Positions 1 through 8,645 of a stretch of 44,786 bases of DNA are shown here, one piece after another (positions within the stretch are counted from its first letter, which is position 1; every line of letters starts with the position of its first letter). The stretch is from assembly GCA_039649115.1 (NCBI GenBank), contig JBBWZQ010000044.1:1-44786 (forward strand), in the 5' to 3' direction. The notes beneath the pieces were generated by a model, which saw only the letters and a list, made by a program, of their open reading frames with translations, was not told the DNA's origin and ran no database searches. Both the position numbers and the translations under genes were made by a program. Source of the DNA: DATEJJ01 sp039649115 (GTDB lineage Bacteria > Actinomycetota > Actinomycetes > Mycobacteriales > Micromonosporaceae).

Positions 1-342
1 GTTCTGGCCGTTCACGATCTCGCCGCCTCATCGCAGTGGTATGTGCGGGTGCTCGGTTGCACGGTAAGCGAACCGGATCCAGGCAACTGGGCGTTCTGCA
101 AGGCCGGCGCCGTCACCTTCATGCTCGGCCGGTGTCCGGAGGTCCTGCCCGCCACTGAGATTGGTGATCACAGCTACATCGCCTACCTCACCGTCACTGA
201 CGTGGACGGCTTCCACCGCCGTGCCGTCGCCGAAGGGGCGGAGATCCTCAAGGAGCCTACCAACGAACCGTGGGGCAGGCGCGAGCTGGCGCTGCGCTCG
301 CCCGACGGCCACCGCTTCATGTTGGGCGAGGCTGTCTCCTGA
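1..342 (+). CDS. VOC (glyoxalase/bleomycin-resistance) family protein, 5' end outside window
   Basis: The frame is open from base 1 and reads V-L-A-V-H-D-L-A-A-S-x-x-W-Y-x-R-V-L-G, the usual first strand and helix of a vicinal-oxygen-chelate module, so the true start lies upstream. The GTG at 43 is internal to that motif. The second half carries the typical G-D-H-S-Y-I-A-Y-L-T-V-T-D-V-D strand, and the ending S-P-D-G-H-R-F-M-L-G-E supplies the usual C-terminal Glu metal ligand. About 113 residues are visible, close to a complete single-module VOC protein. Substrate cannot be inferred; many such proteins are uncharacterised dioxygenase- or lyase-like enzymes. It seems unrelated to the downstream cluster. 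Confidence 0.75.
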   Translation, partial: VLAVHDLAASSQWYVRVLGCTVSEPDPGNWAFCKAGAVTFMLGRCPEVLPATEIGDHSYIAYLTVTDVDGFHRRAVAEGAEILKEPTNEPWGRRELALRSPDGHRFMLGEAVS

Positions 343-508
343 CGACCCGGCCGACGCGCGTGCACTGGCGGACCGCAGCGCCCGTTCCTGCTGCAACAGG
401 CCGAAGCCCAGCACTGCGGCCACGCCATCATGGCTCAAGGCTGACGAGCGCGCCACAGCGTAGCCCCGGACCGGACTCGGTCCGAGGCTACGTCATCTGA
501 CGGCTGTC

Positions 509-1156
509 TCAGAAGAGCTGCCACATCTGGTTTCCGCGGGTCGCAGGATCCGAGATGTTGCATGGCCATACCTGGACGACATTGCTCTTGCCGTTGTCAC
601 GAACGTCCAGGCAGAATGATGGGTTACCGGGCGACGCGATCACCAAAATCCACTGATTCCAGGAGCCGATGGGATTGACCTCCCACAGCATGTTCGTGAC
701 GCTTCGGCTTTCGTCGCACTGCAACACGTATACCTGGATTCCCTGGGCCGTCGGGTTGCCAGCGAGGCACTGGGGTGTAGCGCTCGGGAAGCGACTGACG
801 ATCTCGTAGACGCCGTTAGCGATGTCCGGACGCCCGTGGTAGCTCCAATTCTGCTGAGCACCGCCGTTGCACTGCCACATCTGAGCAAAGGGACCAGCAC
901 CCGCGCCTTGGAGGTCAAGGCACTTGCCCGTGGTGTCGCCGTCGGCATTCTTGATCCTCTGACCCGCCGTCAACGGACCGGCAGTGGCTGACGCGGACAG
1001 CGCTGGAACTGCTCCGATCGCCGGCCCGCGCAGTACTATGGACCCCGGCGGCTGCACCACATGCGGGCCAGGGTCCGCCATCGCTGGAGCGCTCAAGGCA
1101 AGCGCGAGAGTCACCACCCCCATGGCGAGAAGGGTCGATCGCATCATACCTTTCAT
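509..1156 (-). CDS. secreted ricin B-type (RICIN) lectin domain protein
   Basis: A protein of 215 residues starting at the ATG at 1156, chosen because a clear AAGGAGGA ribosome site sits five bases upstream. An open frame extends further upstream but lacks this. The N-terminus M-K-G-M-M-R-S-T-L-L is followed by a hydrophobic stretch and A-P-A-M-A-D, a Sec signal peptide cleaved near residue 27. From about residue 75 to the end it forms a beta-trefoil with Q-x-W-like repeats (QMWQC...QQNW, VYVLQC, VQVWPC...QMWQLF) and paired cysteines. Such domains bind galactosides or xylan. No catalytic domain is attached, so it is a free-standing secreted lectin. The galactoside link to the neighbouring GH42 remnant is suggestive only. 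Confidence 0.8.
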   Translation of the reverse strand: MKGMMRSTLLAMGVVTLALALSAPAMADPGPHVVQPPGSIVLRGPAIGAVPALSASATAGPLTAGQRIKNADGDTTGKCLDLQGAGAGPFAQMWQCNGGAQQNWSYHGRPDIANGVYEIVSRFPSATPQCLAGNPTAQGIQVYVLQCDESRSVTNMLWEVNPIGSWNQWILVIASPGNPSFCLDVRDNGKSNVVQVWPCNISDPATRGNQMWQLF

Positions 1157-1339
1157 GCTTCCTCCTTGTCCGTTCCGGACGGCCCGGTGTTCGCCTACAG
1201 GTCCATGGCACCCAGTGCGGCGCCACATGTTCATAGTGCGCGAGCCCGCTTGCCGAACGGTTGCCACGAACGGATGCCCGCGAAACCGGGCGGCTGACCC
1301 TGGCTAAGACGCCATCTCGTCCCATTACGTGATGATCTG

Positions 1340-1814
1340 CTATAGGCGCATTGAGGGCTCCCAGTGGCGTGTGTTGGGGTTGCCGGACGCGGCGCTTAGT
1401 GGGATGTCGCACGCGAGGTTGCGCCGGGCGCGGCCCTCGTGGTCGGCGTAGGCGTTACGCGGGCCGAGGACCAGGTGGCCGCCGGCGTGCGCGTCCCCCG
1501 GCGAGCCAGTCGATGGTGGCGTCGTCCACTATGTACAGTCTGGGCACGACGAGGACCGGGCGGCGGCGAGCGGCCTCCTCCGGCGTGATCCCGGCTCGCT
1601 GGCCGCGCGGGTCGTGCAACTGTCGGATGTGGACGACGCGCACCTGCCGGCCCGTGTCGAAGGCACCGCGGTAGAACGGGTCGGAGATGCCGTGGTACGC
1701 GTCGGCGTCCGGGTCGCCACCTGTGGGAGCGCCCAACTGTCGACACAGTGTCCACGGTGGACGGTTAGACGTCTCACCTGACGATCTACGAAGGGTCGCC
1801 ATACCCATTGACAC
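1340..1814 (-). pseudogene. frameshifted remnant of a GH42 beta-galactosidase (trimerisation domain)
   Basis: Two minus-strand frames together read as the middle and C-terminal (trimerisation) domain of a GH42 beta-galactosidase. The first has ...D-P-F-Y-R-G-A-F-D-T-G, R-Q-L-H-D-P-R-G and V-L-V-V-P-R-L-Y-I-V-D-D-A-T; the second has A-G-G-H-L-V-L-G-P-R-N-A-Y-A-D-H-E-G. They join if one base is removed from the C5 run at 1495-1499. The catalytic TIM barrel is absent upstream, and the sequence loses family resemblance after about 20 further residues, ending at a TAG at 1340-1342. It is therefore truncated on both sides as well as frameshifted. The frameshift could be a sequencing error; the truncations could not. 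Confidence 0.65.
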
Positions 1815-1853
1815 CAGTGTATAAACGGTGGTTGAATGAACTCACGGGCCGAC

Positions 1854-1867
1854 TGTTAACGTTCACA
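1854..1867. promoter_or_regulatory. near-perfect LacI-type palindrome upstream of the GH54 gene
   Basis: TGTTAACGTTCACA is palindromic around a central CG except for one mismatched pair. This is the shape of LacI/GalR-family operators in actinobacteria. It lies between the GH42 remnant (minus strand) and the arabinofuranosidase gene (plus strand, starting 220 bases downstream), in the divergent control region. No LacI regulator gene is in the window. The remaining intergenic bases 1868-2087 show nothing else I can name apart from a TAGGAGT ribosome site before 2088. Confidence 0.4.
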
Positions 1868-2087
1868 TGCTCACGTCCATCCGGAGTACCAGAGCTGACG
1901 AGTGCTGCGCCTGCAACCACGACACACCCTCTGCCCGGTGCCTATCGAGTGGCGAAACGACCGGCGCAGGATCGCCCGTGTCTTGCGTGACGTTTCGGGC
2001 GGTCGCGCGCACTCGGCATCGGCCTGCGTCTCGGCCCAGCCAGGCTCGACCTGGGTCGAGCAGGATGCACGTAGGAGTTGATCCACC

Positions 2088-5000
2088 ATGTTCAGACCCC
2101 CCGTCCGACGCTTGCGCCGTAGGACCATCGCCGCTCGTGCGGCGATTGCGCTCACGCTGATCGGCGTCGCGTTCGCAATGGCATCACCGGCACAAGCGGC
2201 GCGGCCGGTCCACCCACCCAGACCGCAGGGCCCGTGTGACATCTACGCCGCTGCCGGCACTCCCTGCGTGGCCGCCCACAGCACCACGCGGGCGCTGTAC
2301 GCCTCCTACAACGGCCCGCTCTACCAGGTCAAGCGCGCATCGGACAACGCCACCAAGGACATCGGCGTCGTCGCCCCCGTCGCCAAGCCGTTCGCGGATG
2401 CGGGCGGATACGCCGACGCAGCCGCGCAGGACGCGTTCTGCGCCAGCACGACCTGCTTCATCACCATTCTCTATGACCAGTCCCCCATGCATAACGACCT
2501 CGCCCAGGCGCCCCGAGGTGGATTCAGCGGCCCAGCTACGGGCGGCTTCAACAACCTCCCGATCGCGGACATGGCGCCGACTACGATCAGCGGCCACAAG
2601 GCTTACGGCGTGTTCATCGAGCCGGGGATGGGCCTGCGCGACGATGACCCCGTCGGCACCGCGGTCGACGACCAGCCCGAGGGACAGTACTGGGTCATTA
2701 ACGGCCATCACTACAACAGCGGCTGCTGCTTCGACTACGGCAACGCCGAGATCGACAGCCGCGACGACGGCAACGGCACCATGGAGACGACCTACTACGG
2801 CAACGCGACCGCCTGGTATCACGGGAGCCCCCCGGGCCCGTGGATCATGACCGACCAGGAGAACAACCTGGTAGGTTGCGTCAACCCGGGTAGTTCATCC
2901 AAACTCTGCGCGGACCTGCCAAGCATCACCTGGCGGTTCGTAACGGCGATGGCCAAGGGCGAACCGCACCACTGGGCCTCCCTGGGCGGCGACGCGCAGC
3001 AGGGCGCCTTGTCGACCATGTTCGACGGACCGCGCGTCGACTCCACCTATGACCCGATGCGCAAGCAGGGGGCCATAGCCCTGGGCAACGGTGGCGACAA
3101 CAGCAACGGTTCACAGGGCACCTTCTACGAAGGCGCGATGACGACCGGATACCCGCCGGACGACGTCGACCAGCAGATCCAGGCCAACGTCGTGGCTGCC
3201 AAGTACGACCTGCAGCGGTTGAGCCTGTCGCCAGCCTCGGCAACCACCACTCCGCCAGGACTGCAGACGTTCACACCGGGTTCCTCGCAGGACGTCACCG
3301 AGACGTTCACGAATACCACCGGATCGCGCGCGGTGGGCGTGACGTTGAGCCTGACCCTGCCCAACAAGCACTGGACCTCCGTCGTCTCAGGTACCAGGAG
3401 AGAGTCGGTGACATTCCGCTCGGTCGCACCCGGCGCGAGCGTGAGCGCGACCTTCACGGTTACCTCAGGACACACGACCTTCAACGGCGACCTGATCGGC
3501 AGCGCCCGGTGGACGAACCCGAGGACCGGTCGCAGACAATTCGAGACAACGGCCGAGAAGGTGCGGAACGTCAGCCCGGTCAAGATAAACGAGTTCCGCA
3601 CCGGCACCGCCAGCAACTCGACCAACGCGTTCATCGAGCTTTACAACGCCGGCGCCAGGAGCGCCGACATCTCCAACTGGACCCTGACCGAGCACCCGAC
3701 TCAACAGGCCATCTTCTCCACGGTGACTGTTCCAGCCGGGACGACCCTCGCGGCCGGCGGCCACTACCTGTTCGGCCTTTCCAACTCGGGGCTGGCGGCC
3801 CCCGCCAGCGCTGGCGACACCACCATCAATGTCAGGAGCACCACCGCCATGGCAGCCGGTGATCAGATCGGCATCGACACCGGCTCCACCGCGGAAACCC
3901 GCACGATCGTAGGCGTCGGGACGGCGGCCACCGCCAATACGACGCTGTGGCAACCCCTCCCTGACGGCCCGGTCATCCCGATCTCCGCGGGCTCGACCAA
4001 CGTGCCTGTCACGAGCACGTCCGGCTTCACGGTGGGCCAGAAGATCGGCCTCGGCCACGGCGCCAACTACGAGCAGGCCACGGTCACCGCGGTCGGCAGG
4101 CCGGGCACGCAAGGGCGCCTGTCGGCGCCGGCGCACGCGGGCGAGACCAACATCAAGATGTCGTCCACCACCAACATCTCGGTCGGTGACACGTTCAGGT
4201 TGGACATCGCCAGCCCCGGCCATGGGATCGAGTACGTGAGGGTCACCGCGGTCGGCACCTCCGGCGCGAGCGGCACGGGCGTCACCATAGCCGCCCCGCT
4301 GCAGTTCGACCACGCGTCCAACCTCCCGTATAGCGTTCGGGGAACGGGGATCAGCTTCACGCCGGCGACAGCCTCCGCCCACTCGAGCAATGAGCCGGTG
4401 CAGGCGCTGGGCAGCGGCATCACGCTCGACAAGCCTCTCGACAACCGCCACGCGATCAACACGCCTGTTGGTGACGCCCTGGTCACGAACGCGGGCTACC
4501 AGGGACCGCCGGCACCCAACCAGTGGTTCGGAGGCCCCGCCCTCTCCGCCAACGCCGGCAACATGGTGCTGCGTGACGCCCGTGGCCTTACGGTCGACAG
4601 CCTCAACTACGGAAGCCTCGTCGACCCAGGGTCCGCCGAGGGTTACCAAGGCACCTCCGGCTCAGGGCAGAACGGCTGCCGAGTGACGGCGCCCGGCTCG
4701 GCCAGTAGCGCCGGGAGGAGCGCGAGCCGCATCCCCGACGGCCACGACACCGACAGCAACTGCACCGATTTCGAGAGGACCAACCATCCCACGCCCGGTG
4801 ACATCAACCAGAGCTTCACTCTGGACCCGGGCACCCTGGTCTCGTTGCAGGCCACGGCGCCCGGCAGCGCCTCGGACTACATCAAGCACAACGACTCTGA
4901 CGACGGCGTGGTCACCGCGCCGGTGACCACGGGCAGCTCAGACACCGACAAGCAAGACGCGACCTGGGTGGAAACGGCCGGCCTGGCCAACCCGAGCTGT

Positions 5001-5327
5001 GTCTCGTTCGAGTCGATCAACAAGCCCGGCAGCTACCTACGGCACCAGAACTTCCAATTCCACCTGCAACCCGACGACGGCAGTTCACTATTCTCCCAGG
5101 ACGCCACCTTCTGCCAGACGCCCGGCAACAGCCACCAAGGTGTGTCGTTCCAGTCAGTGAACTTCCCGACCAGGTACATCCGCACCCTCGACAACACCGT
5201 CTACCTCGCCAGCAACGGCGGCTCCAACCCCTGGGACACCACCACCGGCTGGACGGACGACACCAGCTGGATGGTGGCCAACCCCTGGGCACCGGCACCG
5301 CAAAGCGCGGGCGGCGGCAACGCTTGA
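2088..5327 (+). CDS. secreted GH54 alpha-L-arabinofuranosidase with lamin-tail and CBM42 (AbfB) domains
   Basis: A 1079-residue exported enzyme that should release terminal arabinofuranose from arabinoxylan or arabinan. Signal peptide: residues 1-38 (R-R-x-R-R-R-T...A-Q-A-A). GH54 catalytic domain: about 46-385, with the adjacent-cysteine motif G-C-C-F-D-Y-G-N-A-E (Cys213/214), the nucleophile Glu258 in P-W-I-M-T-D-Q-E-N, and the acid/base Asp337 in G-G-D-N-S-N-G. Assignments follow the Aspergillus AbfB enzyme. Next come a NEW3-like beta domain (about 388-490) and a lamin-tail domain starting near 497 (I-N-E-F-R-T-G...F-I-E-L-Y-N). The lamin-tail domain is interrupted by roughly three 60-residue beta-rich repeats (about 568-745). 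A C-terminal AbfB/CBM42 trefoil follows from about 925. The start has a TAGGAGT ribosome site. The gene is monocistronic. Confidence 0.92.
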   Translation: MFRPPVRRLRRRTIAARAAIALTLIGVAFAMASPAQAARPVHPPRPQGPCDIYAAAGTPCVAAHSTTRALYASYNGPLYQVKRASDNATKDIGVVAPVAKPFADAGGYADAAAQDAFCASTTCFITILYDQSPMHNDLAQAPRGGFSGPATGGFNNLPIADMAPTTISGHKAYGVFIEPGMGLRDDDPVGTAVDDQPEGQYWVINGHHYNSGCCFDYGNAEIDSRDDGNGTMETTYYGNATAWYHGSPPGPWIMTDQENNLVGCVNPGSSSKLCADLPSITWRFVTAMAKGEPHHWASLGGDAQQGALSTMFDGPRVDSTYDPMRKQGAIALGNGGDNSNGSQGTFYEGAMTTGYPPDDVDQQIQANVVAAKYDLQRLSLSPASATTTPPGLQTFTPGSSQDVTETFTNTTGSRAVGVTLSLTLPNKHWTSVVSGTRRESVTFRSVAPGASVSATFTVTSGHTTFNGDLIGSARWTNPRTGRRQFETTAEKVRNVSPVKINEFRTGTASNSTNAFIELYNAGARSADISNWTLTEHPTQQAIFSTVTVPAGTTLAAGGHYLFGLSNSGLAAPASAGDTTINVRSTTAMAAGDQIGIDTGSTAETRTIVGVGTAATANTTLWQPLPDGPVIPISAGSTNVPVTSTSGFTVGQKIGLGHGANYEQATVTAVGRPGTQGRLSAPAHAGETNIKMSSTTNISVGDTFRLDIASPGHGIEYVRVTAVGTSGASGTGVTIAAPLQFDHASNLPYSVRGTGISFTPATASAHSSNEPVQALGSGITLDKPLDNRHAINTPVGDALVTNAGYQGPPAPNQWFGGPALSANAGNMVLRDARGLTVDSLNYGSLVDPGSAEGYQGTSGSGQNGCRVTAPGSASSAGRSASRIPDGHDTDSNCTDFERTNHPTPGDINQSFTLDPGTLVSLQATAPGSASDYIKHNDSDDGVVTAPVTTGSSDTDKQDATWVETAGLANPSCVSFESINKPGSYLRHQNFQFHLQPDDGSSLFSQDATFCQTPGNSHQGVSFQSVNFPTRYIRTLDNTVYLASNGGSNPWDTTTGWTDDTSWMVANPWAPAPQSAGGGNA

Positions 5328-5549
5328 GAAAGCCAGGTCGGGTCGGAGGAGGTTGCGCGCCAGGCGGGAGTGTCGCACGGTGCGCCGCGCCGGTAATTCC
5401 CGACCCATCTGGAACTATCGCCGGCCGTCGCCCGCGGGACCAATCTCGCCCTTCGGGGCCTCATCGCATCGATGGCTGGCTTTCTGAAAACGCGGTCGGG
5501 GCTCGATCGGTGGGACGCTCGCGAGTAGTGTGAAGGCGCTCTCCTGGTA

Positions 5550-5563
5550 TCGAAGCGCTTCGA
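5550..5563. promoter_or_regulatory. perfect 14-bp LacI-type palindrome upstream of the GH5 gene
   Basis: TCGAAGCGCTTCGA is a perfect palindrome with the AGCGCT core seen in actinobacterial cellulase operators (CebR-type sites have the core GAGCGCTC). It ends 43 bases before the TTG start of the endoglucanase, a position suited to repression by blocking transcription. The regulator is not in the window. Confidence 0.55.
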
Positions 5564-5606
5564 CGCCGGTTGCCACACCCGTTACCGTCCGACAGGTAGG
5601 TGCACA

Positions 5607-7337
5607 TTGCAGACGAGACTGGCGAGACGCCCTCTGCTCAGAATGGCGACGGTCGCCGTGGCGGCCCTCGCACTCGCGGTGGTACCCGCTGCATCGAATG
5701 CGGGAGCCGCGGCGGCGCCGGTGCCACCGAGTTCCGCCACCGCCCGGGCCGAGGTCGCGGCCATGCAGCCCGGCTGGAACCTCGGCAACACCTTCGACGC
5801 CATCGGCGCCGACGAGACCGCCTGGGGCAATCCCAGGGTCACCCGGGCCCTGCTCGCCCAGGTACGGGCACAGGGCTTCAAGAGCATCCGGATCCCGGTC
5901 ACCTGGGGCGACCACCAAGGGGCGGCACCCGACTACACCATCGACACGGCCTGGCTGGCCCGGGTGCGGGAGGTCGTGAAGTGGGCGTTGGCCGACGACT
6001 TCTACGTGGTGATCAACATGCATCACGACTCGTGGATGTGGCTCAACCAGTTGGCGACCGACCACGACAACGTGCTCGCCCGGTACAGCGCCACCTGGAC
6101 CCAGATCTCCCGGGCGTTGCGCGACTCACCCCGCCGGCTCGTCTTCGAGAGCATCAACGAGCCGCAGTTCAGCGGCACCTCCGGCGACGCGCAGAACTAC
6201 GAGCTGATGAACGAGCTCAACACCACGTTCCAGCACATTGTCCGGGCCTCGGGTGGGGGCAACTCGACCCGGCTGCTCGTGCTGGCCACCCTGTTCATGA
6301 ACGCCGACCAGGCCCGGCTCGACGCGCTGGTCAGTACCATCACCGCGCTCGGTGACCCCAACGTGGCCACCGAGGTGCACTTCTACGGATTCTGGCCGTT
6401 CAGCGTGAACATCGCCGGGTACACCCGCTTCGACGCGACCACGCGGCAGGACCTCACCGACACGTTCGACCGGGTGTACAACACCTTCGTCGCGGCCGGT
6501 GTCCCGGTCATCATCGGCGAGTACGGCCTACTCGGTTTCGATGCCAGCCTCAACGCGGTCGAGCAGGGCGAGAAGCTGAAGTTCTTCGAGTTCCTGGGCT
6601 ACTACGCGCGGACCAGAAACCTCACCACGATGCTGTGGGACAACGGCCAGCACTTCAACCGGACCACGTTCCAGTGGAGCGACCCTGACCTGTACCAGCA
6701 GATCAGGTCCAGCTGGACGGTGCGCTCCGGCACGGCCGACACCGACCTGCTCTTCGTGCACAAGTCGGCCCCGGTCACCGACGCCACGGTCACGTTGAAC
6801 CTCAACGGCAACCGCCTGACCTCCATTGTGGACGGTTCCCGGATGCTGGTGCGCGGCAAGGACTACACCGTCAGCGCCGACCACCAGCAGGTCACCTTCA
6901 CCGCGGCGCTGCTGACCCGCCTGGTCGGCGCGCGCCAGGACGGGGTGAACGCGGTACTGTCGGCGCGGTTCTCCCGCGGCGTCGCCTGGAAGTTCCGGGT
7001 GACCACGTACGACACCGCGGTGCTGCAGTCCGCCGCCGGTACCACGGACAGCCTGGTGATCCCCACGGCGTTCAACGGCGACCTGCTGGCCACCATGGAG
7101 GCCACGTATGCGGACGGCTCCGGCAACGCGGGCCCGCAGAACTGGACCTCGTTCAAGGAGTTCGGCCGCGCGTTCTCGCCGGACTACACCACCAACCGGA
7201 TCACCCTGACGGCCGCGTTCTTCGCCGAGGTCAAGGACGGCGCCACGGTGAACCTGGTGTTCCATTTCTGGAGCGGCGCCACGGTGACCTACACGCTGGT
7301 CCGCGCCGGCACCCAGCTCACCGGCACCGCGGCCTGA
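5607..7337 (+). CDS. secreted GH5 endo-beta-1,4-glucanase with CBM_X2 and CBM46-like modules
   Basis: A 576-residue exported glucanase. It starts at TTG 5607, preceded by AGGTAGGT; a later ATG would cut into the signal peptide (residues 1-36, ending S-N-A-G-A-A-A-A). GH5 barrel: about 45-365, with the N-terminal G-W-N-L-G-N-T-F motif, I-N-M-H-H-D, the acid/base Glu185 in S-I-N-E-P and the nucleophile Glu305 in I-I-G-E-Y-G. After the barrel comes a CBM_X2-type beta module (about 375-470, with G-K-D-Y-T-V-S) and then a final module resembling CBM46. This order is known from GH5_4 endoglucanases and xyloglucanases. Substrate is probably cellulose, mixed-linkage glucan or xyloglucan. Control is likely by a LacI protein at the palindrome 43 bases upstream. 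Confidence 0.9.
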   Translation: MQTRLARRPLLRMATVAVAALALAVVPAASNAGAAAAPVPPSSATARAEVAAMQPGWNLGNTFDAIGADETAWGNPRVTRALLAQVRAQGFKSIRIPVTWGDHQGAAPDYTIDTAWLARVREVVKWALADDFYVVINMHHDSWMWLNQLATDHDNVLARYSATWTQISRALRDSPRRLVFESINEPQFSGTSGDAQNYELMNELNTTFQHIVRASGGGNSTRLLVLATLFMNADQARLDALVSTITALGDPNVATEVHFYGFWPFSVNIAGYTRFDATTRQDLTDTFDRVYNTFVAAGVPVIIGEYGLLGFDASLNAVEQGEKLKFFEFLGYYARTRNLTTMLWDNGQHFNRTTFQWSDPDLYQQIRSSWTVRSGTADTDLLFVHKSAPVTDATVTLNLNGNRLTSIVDGSRMLVRGKDYTVSADHQQVTFTAALLTRLVGARQDGVNAVLSARFSRGVAWKFRVTTYDTAVLQSAAGTTDSLVIPTAFNGDLLATMEATYADGSGNAGPQNWTSFKEFGRAFSPDYTTNRITLTAAFFAEVKDGATVNLVFHFWSGATVTYTLVRAGTQLTGTAA

Positions 7338-7354
7338 TCCCGGTCCCGCTGCGG

Positions 7355-7373
7355 GTGCGGCCTGACACCGCAC
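7355..7373 (+). terminator. possible hairpin after the GH5 gene
   Basis: GTGCGG and CCGCAC pair across a seven-base loop, 17 bases after the GH5 stop codon. There is no U-tract, as is common in high-GC actinomycetes. The rest of the gap up to ispH (7374-7632) shows no gene. The MEP operon promoter must lie there, but I cannot place it. Confidence 0.3.
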
Positions 7374-7632
7374 GGGCCGCGCCCCGTGGGGGTGAAATGG
7401 GGCGTCAGGTTCGGGGCGGCGCGCAGAACTTCACCGAGACCCCGGCGACCGGGAACAGTCCGCATAGCAATCCCATGACAAACAGTCCGCGGCCGCGGCT
7501 CGCCATGACAACAGGCGGGTAGGAAGGCGCGCGCCCGGGGCCCGGTTGCGGCGCACCCTCGGCCTACCGTTGACACCCTCCACGCCCGTCGAAACACTCG
7601 CCCCCTGACCACGGACGGGGGAGCGACTACCG

Positions 7633-8604
7633 ATGGCGCGGCTTGGCAGGTCGAAGAAGGTTATCCTCGCGCAGCCACATGGATTCTGCGCCGGTGTCCG
7701 CCGCGCGATCCTGATCGTCGAGGAGGCACTGGCGAAGTACGGGCCGCCGGTGTACGTACGAAAGGAGATCGTCCACAACCACTACGTCGTGCGTTCCCTG
7801 CGGCAGCGGGGGGCCGTATTCGTGGCGTCGGAGGACGAGGTTCCCGAGGGCGCGGTCTGCATCTTCTCCGCCCACGGCGTCTCCCCCGCCGTCCGCGGCA
7901 ATGCGGCGGCGCGGAGGCTGGACGTCATCGACGCGACCTGCCCGCTGGTCTCCAAGGTCCATCAGGAGGCGCGCCGGCACGCCCGCGACGGAAAGACGAT
8001 CCTGCTGATCGGCCATGCCGACCACGAAGAGGTGGAGGGGACGTTCGGGCACGCCCCGGACCGCACGATCATCCTGGACTCGGTGGAATCGGTGCAGCGT
8101 CTCACCCTGGCGCCCGACGCCGCGATCGGCTATCTGACCCAGACCACGTTGTCGCTGGACGAGACCGCCGGCATCGTCGACGCGTTGGCCGAGCGGTTCC
8201 CCGCGATGGCCGGACCAGCCAAGGGCGACATCTGTTACGCCAGCCAGAACCGCCAGAATGCCGTCAAGGCGATCGCGGTGCGCAGCGATCTCGTCCTGGT
8301 GGTCGGCTCCAACAACTCCAGCAACTCGATTCGCATGGTCGAGGTGGCCAAGGACCTGGGTGCGCCGGCCTATCTCGTACCGGACGTGACCGGCCTGCGC
8401 GAGGAGTGGCTGCGCGACGCTTCGGTGATCGGCGTGAGCGCCGGCGCCAGCGCCCCGGAAATTCTGGTGGAGCAGCTGCTCGACCGGCTCGCGGAGCACG
8501 GGTATCGCGACATCGAAATCGAACGGACGGCGATGGAGAACGTCGTCTTCGGACTTCCGTCGAGCCTCGCCGAACACGATTCGGCCAGCGCCTCAGCCTC
8601 CTGA
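7633..8604 (+). CDS. ispH: 4-hydroxy-3-methylbut-2-enyl diphosphate reductase (IspH)
   Basis: Last step of the MEP pathway: reduces HMBPP to IPP and DMAPP with a 4Fe-4S cluster. The 323-residue length is normal. The three cluster cysteines are present: Cys19 in P-H-G-F-C-A-G-V, Cys103 in D-A-T-C-P-L-V and Cys201 in D-I-C-Y-A-S-Q-N-R. The substrate-binding G-H-x-D-H-E-E-V-E-G loop (about 128-136) and the T-Q-T-T-L-S segment are also present. ATG at 7633 follows a GGGGGAG site. It is the first gene of a four-gene plus-strand operon with a polyprenyl synthase, dxs and ispG. This is likely a cluster-dedicated copy that raises precursor flux, with housekeeping copies elsewhere (inference). Confidence 0.96.
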   Translation: MARLGRSKKVILAQPHGFCAGVRRAILIVEEALAKYGPPVYVRKEIVHNHYVVRSLRQRGAVFVASEDEVPEGAVCIFSAHGVSPAVRGNAAARRLDVIDATCPLVSKVHQEARRHARDGKTILLIGHADHEEVEGTFGHAPDRTIILDSVESVQRLTLAPDAAIGYLTQTTLSLDETAGIVDALAERFPAMAGPAKGDICYASQNRQNAVKAIAVRSDLVLVVGSNNSSNSIRMVEVAKDLGAPAYLVPDVTGLREEWLRDASVIGVSAGASAPEILVEQLLDRLAEHGYRDIEIERTAMENVVFGLPSSLAEHDSASASAS

Positions 8605-8645
8605 ATCGCGTCTGCCGCCGGTCGCACAGCCAGAGGAAGGCTCCC

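Noticed and set aside
1808..1825. TTGACA followed by TATAAA, resembling a sigma-70 promoter
   Set aside because: Only six bases separate the two boxes, far from the 16-18 needed.
1..7337. Glycosidase and lectin genes as part of the biosynthetic cluster
   Set aside because: They have their own LacI-type sites, secreted-hydrolase functions and no link to isoprenoid or polyketide chemistry. I treat ispH as the left border.
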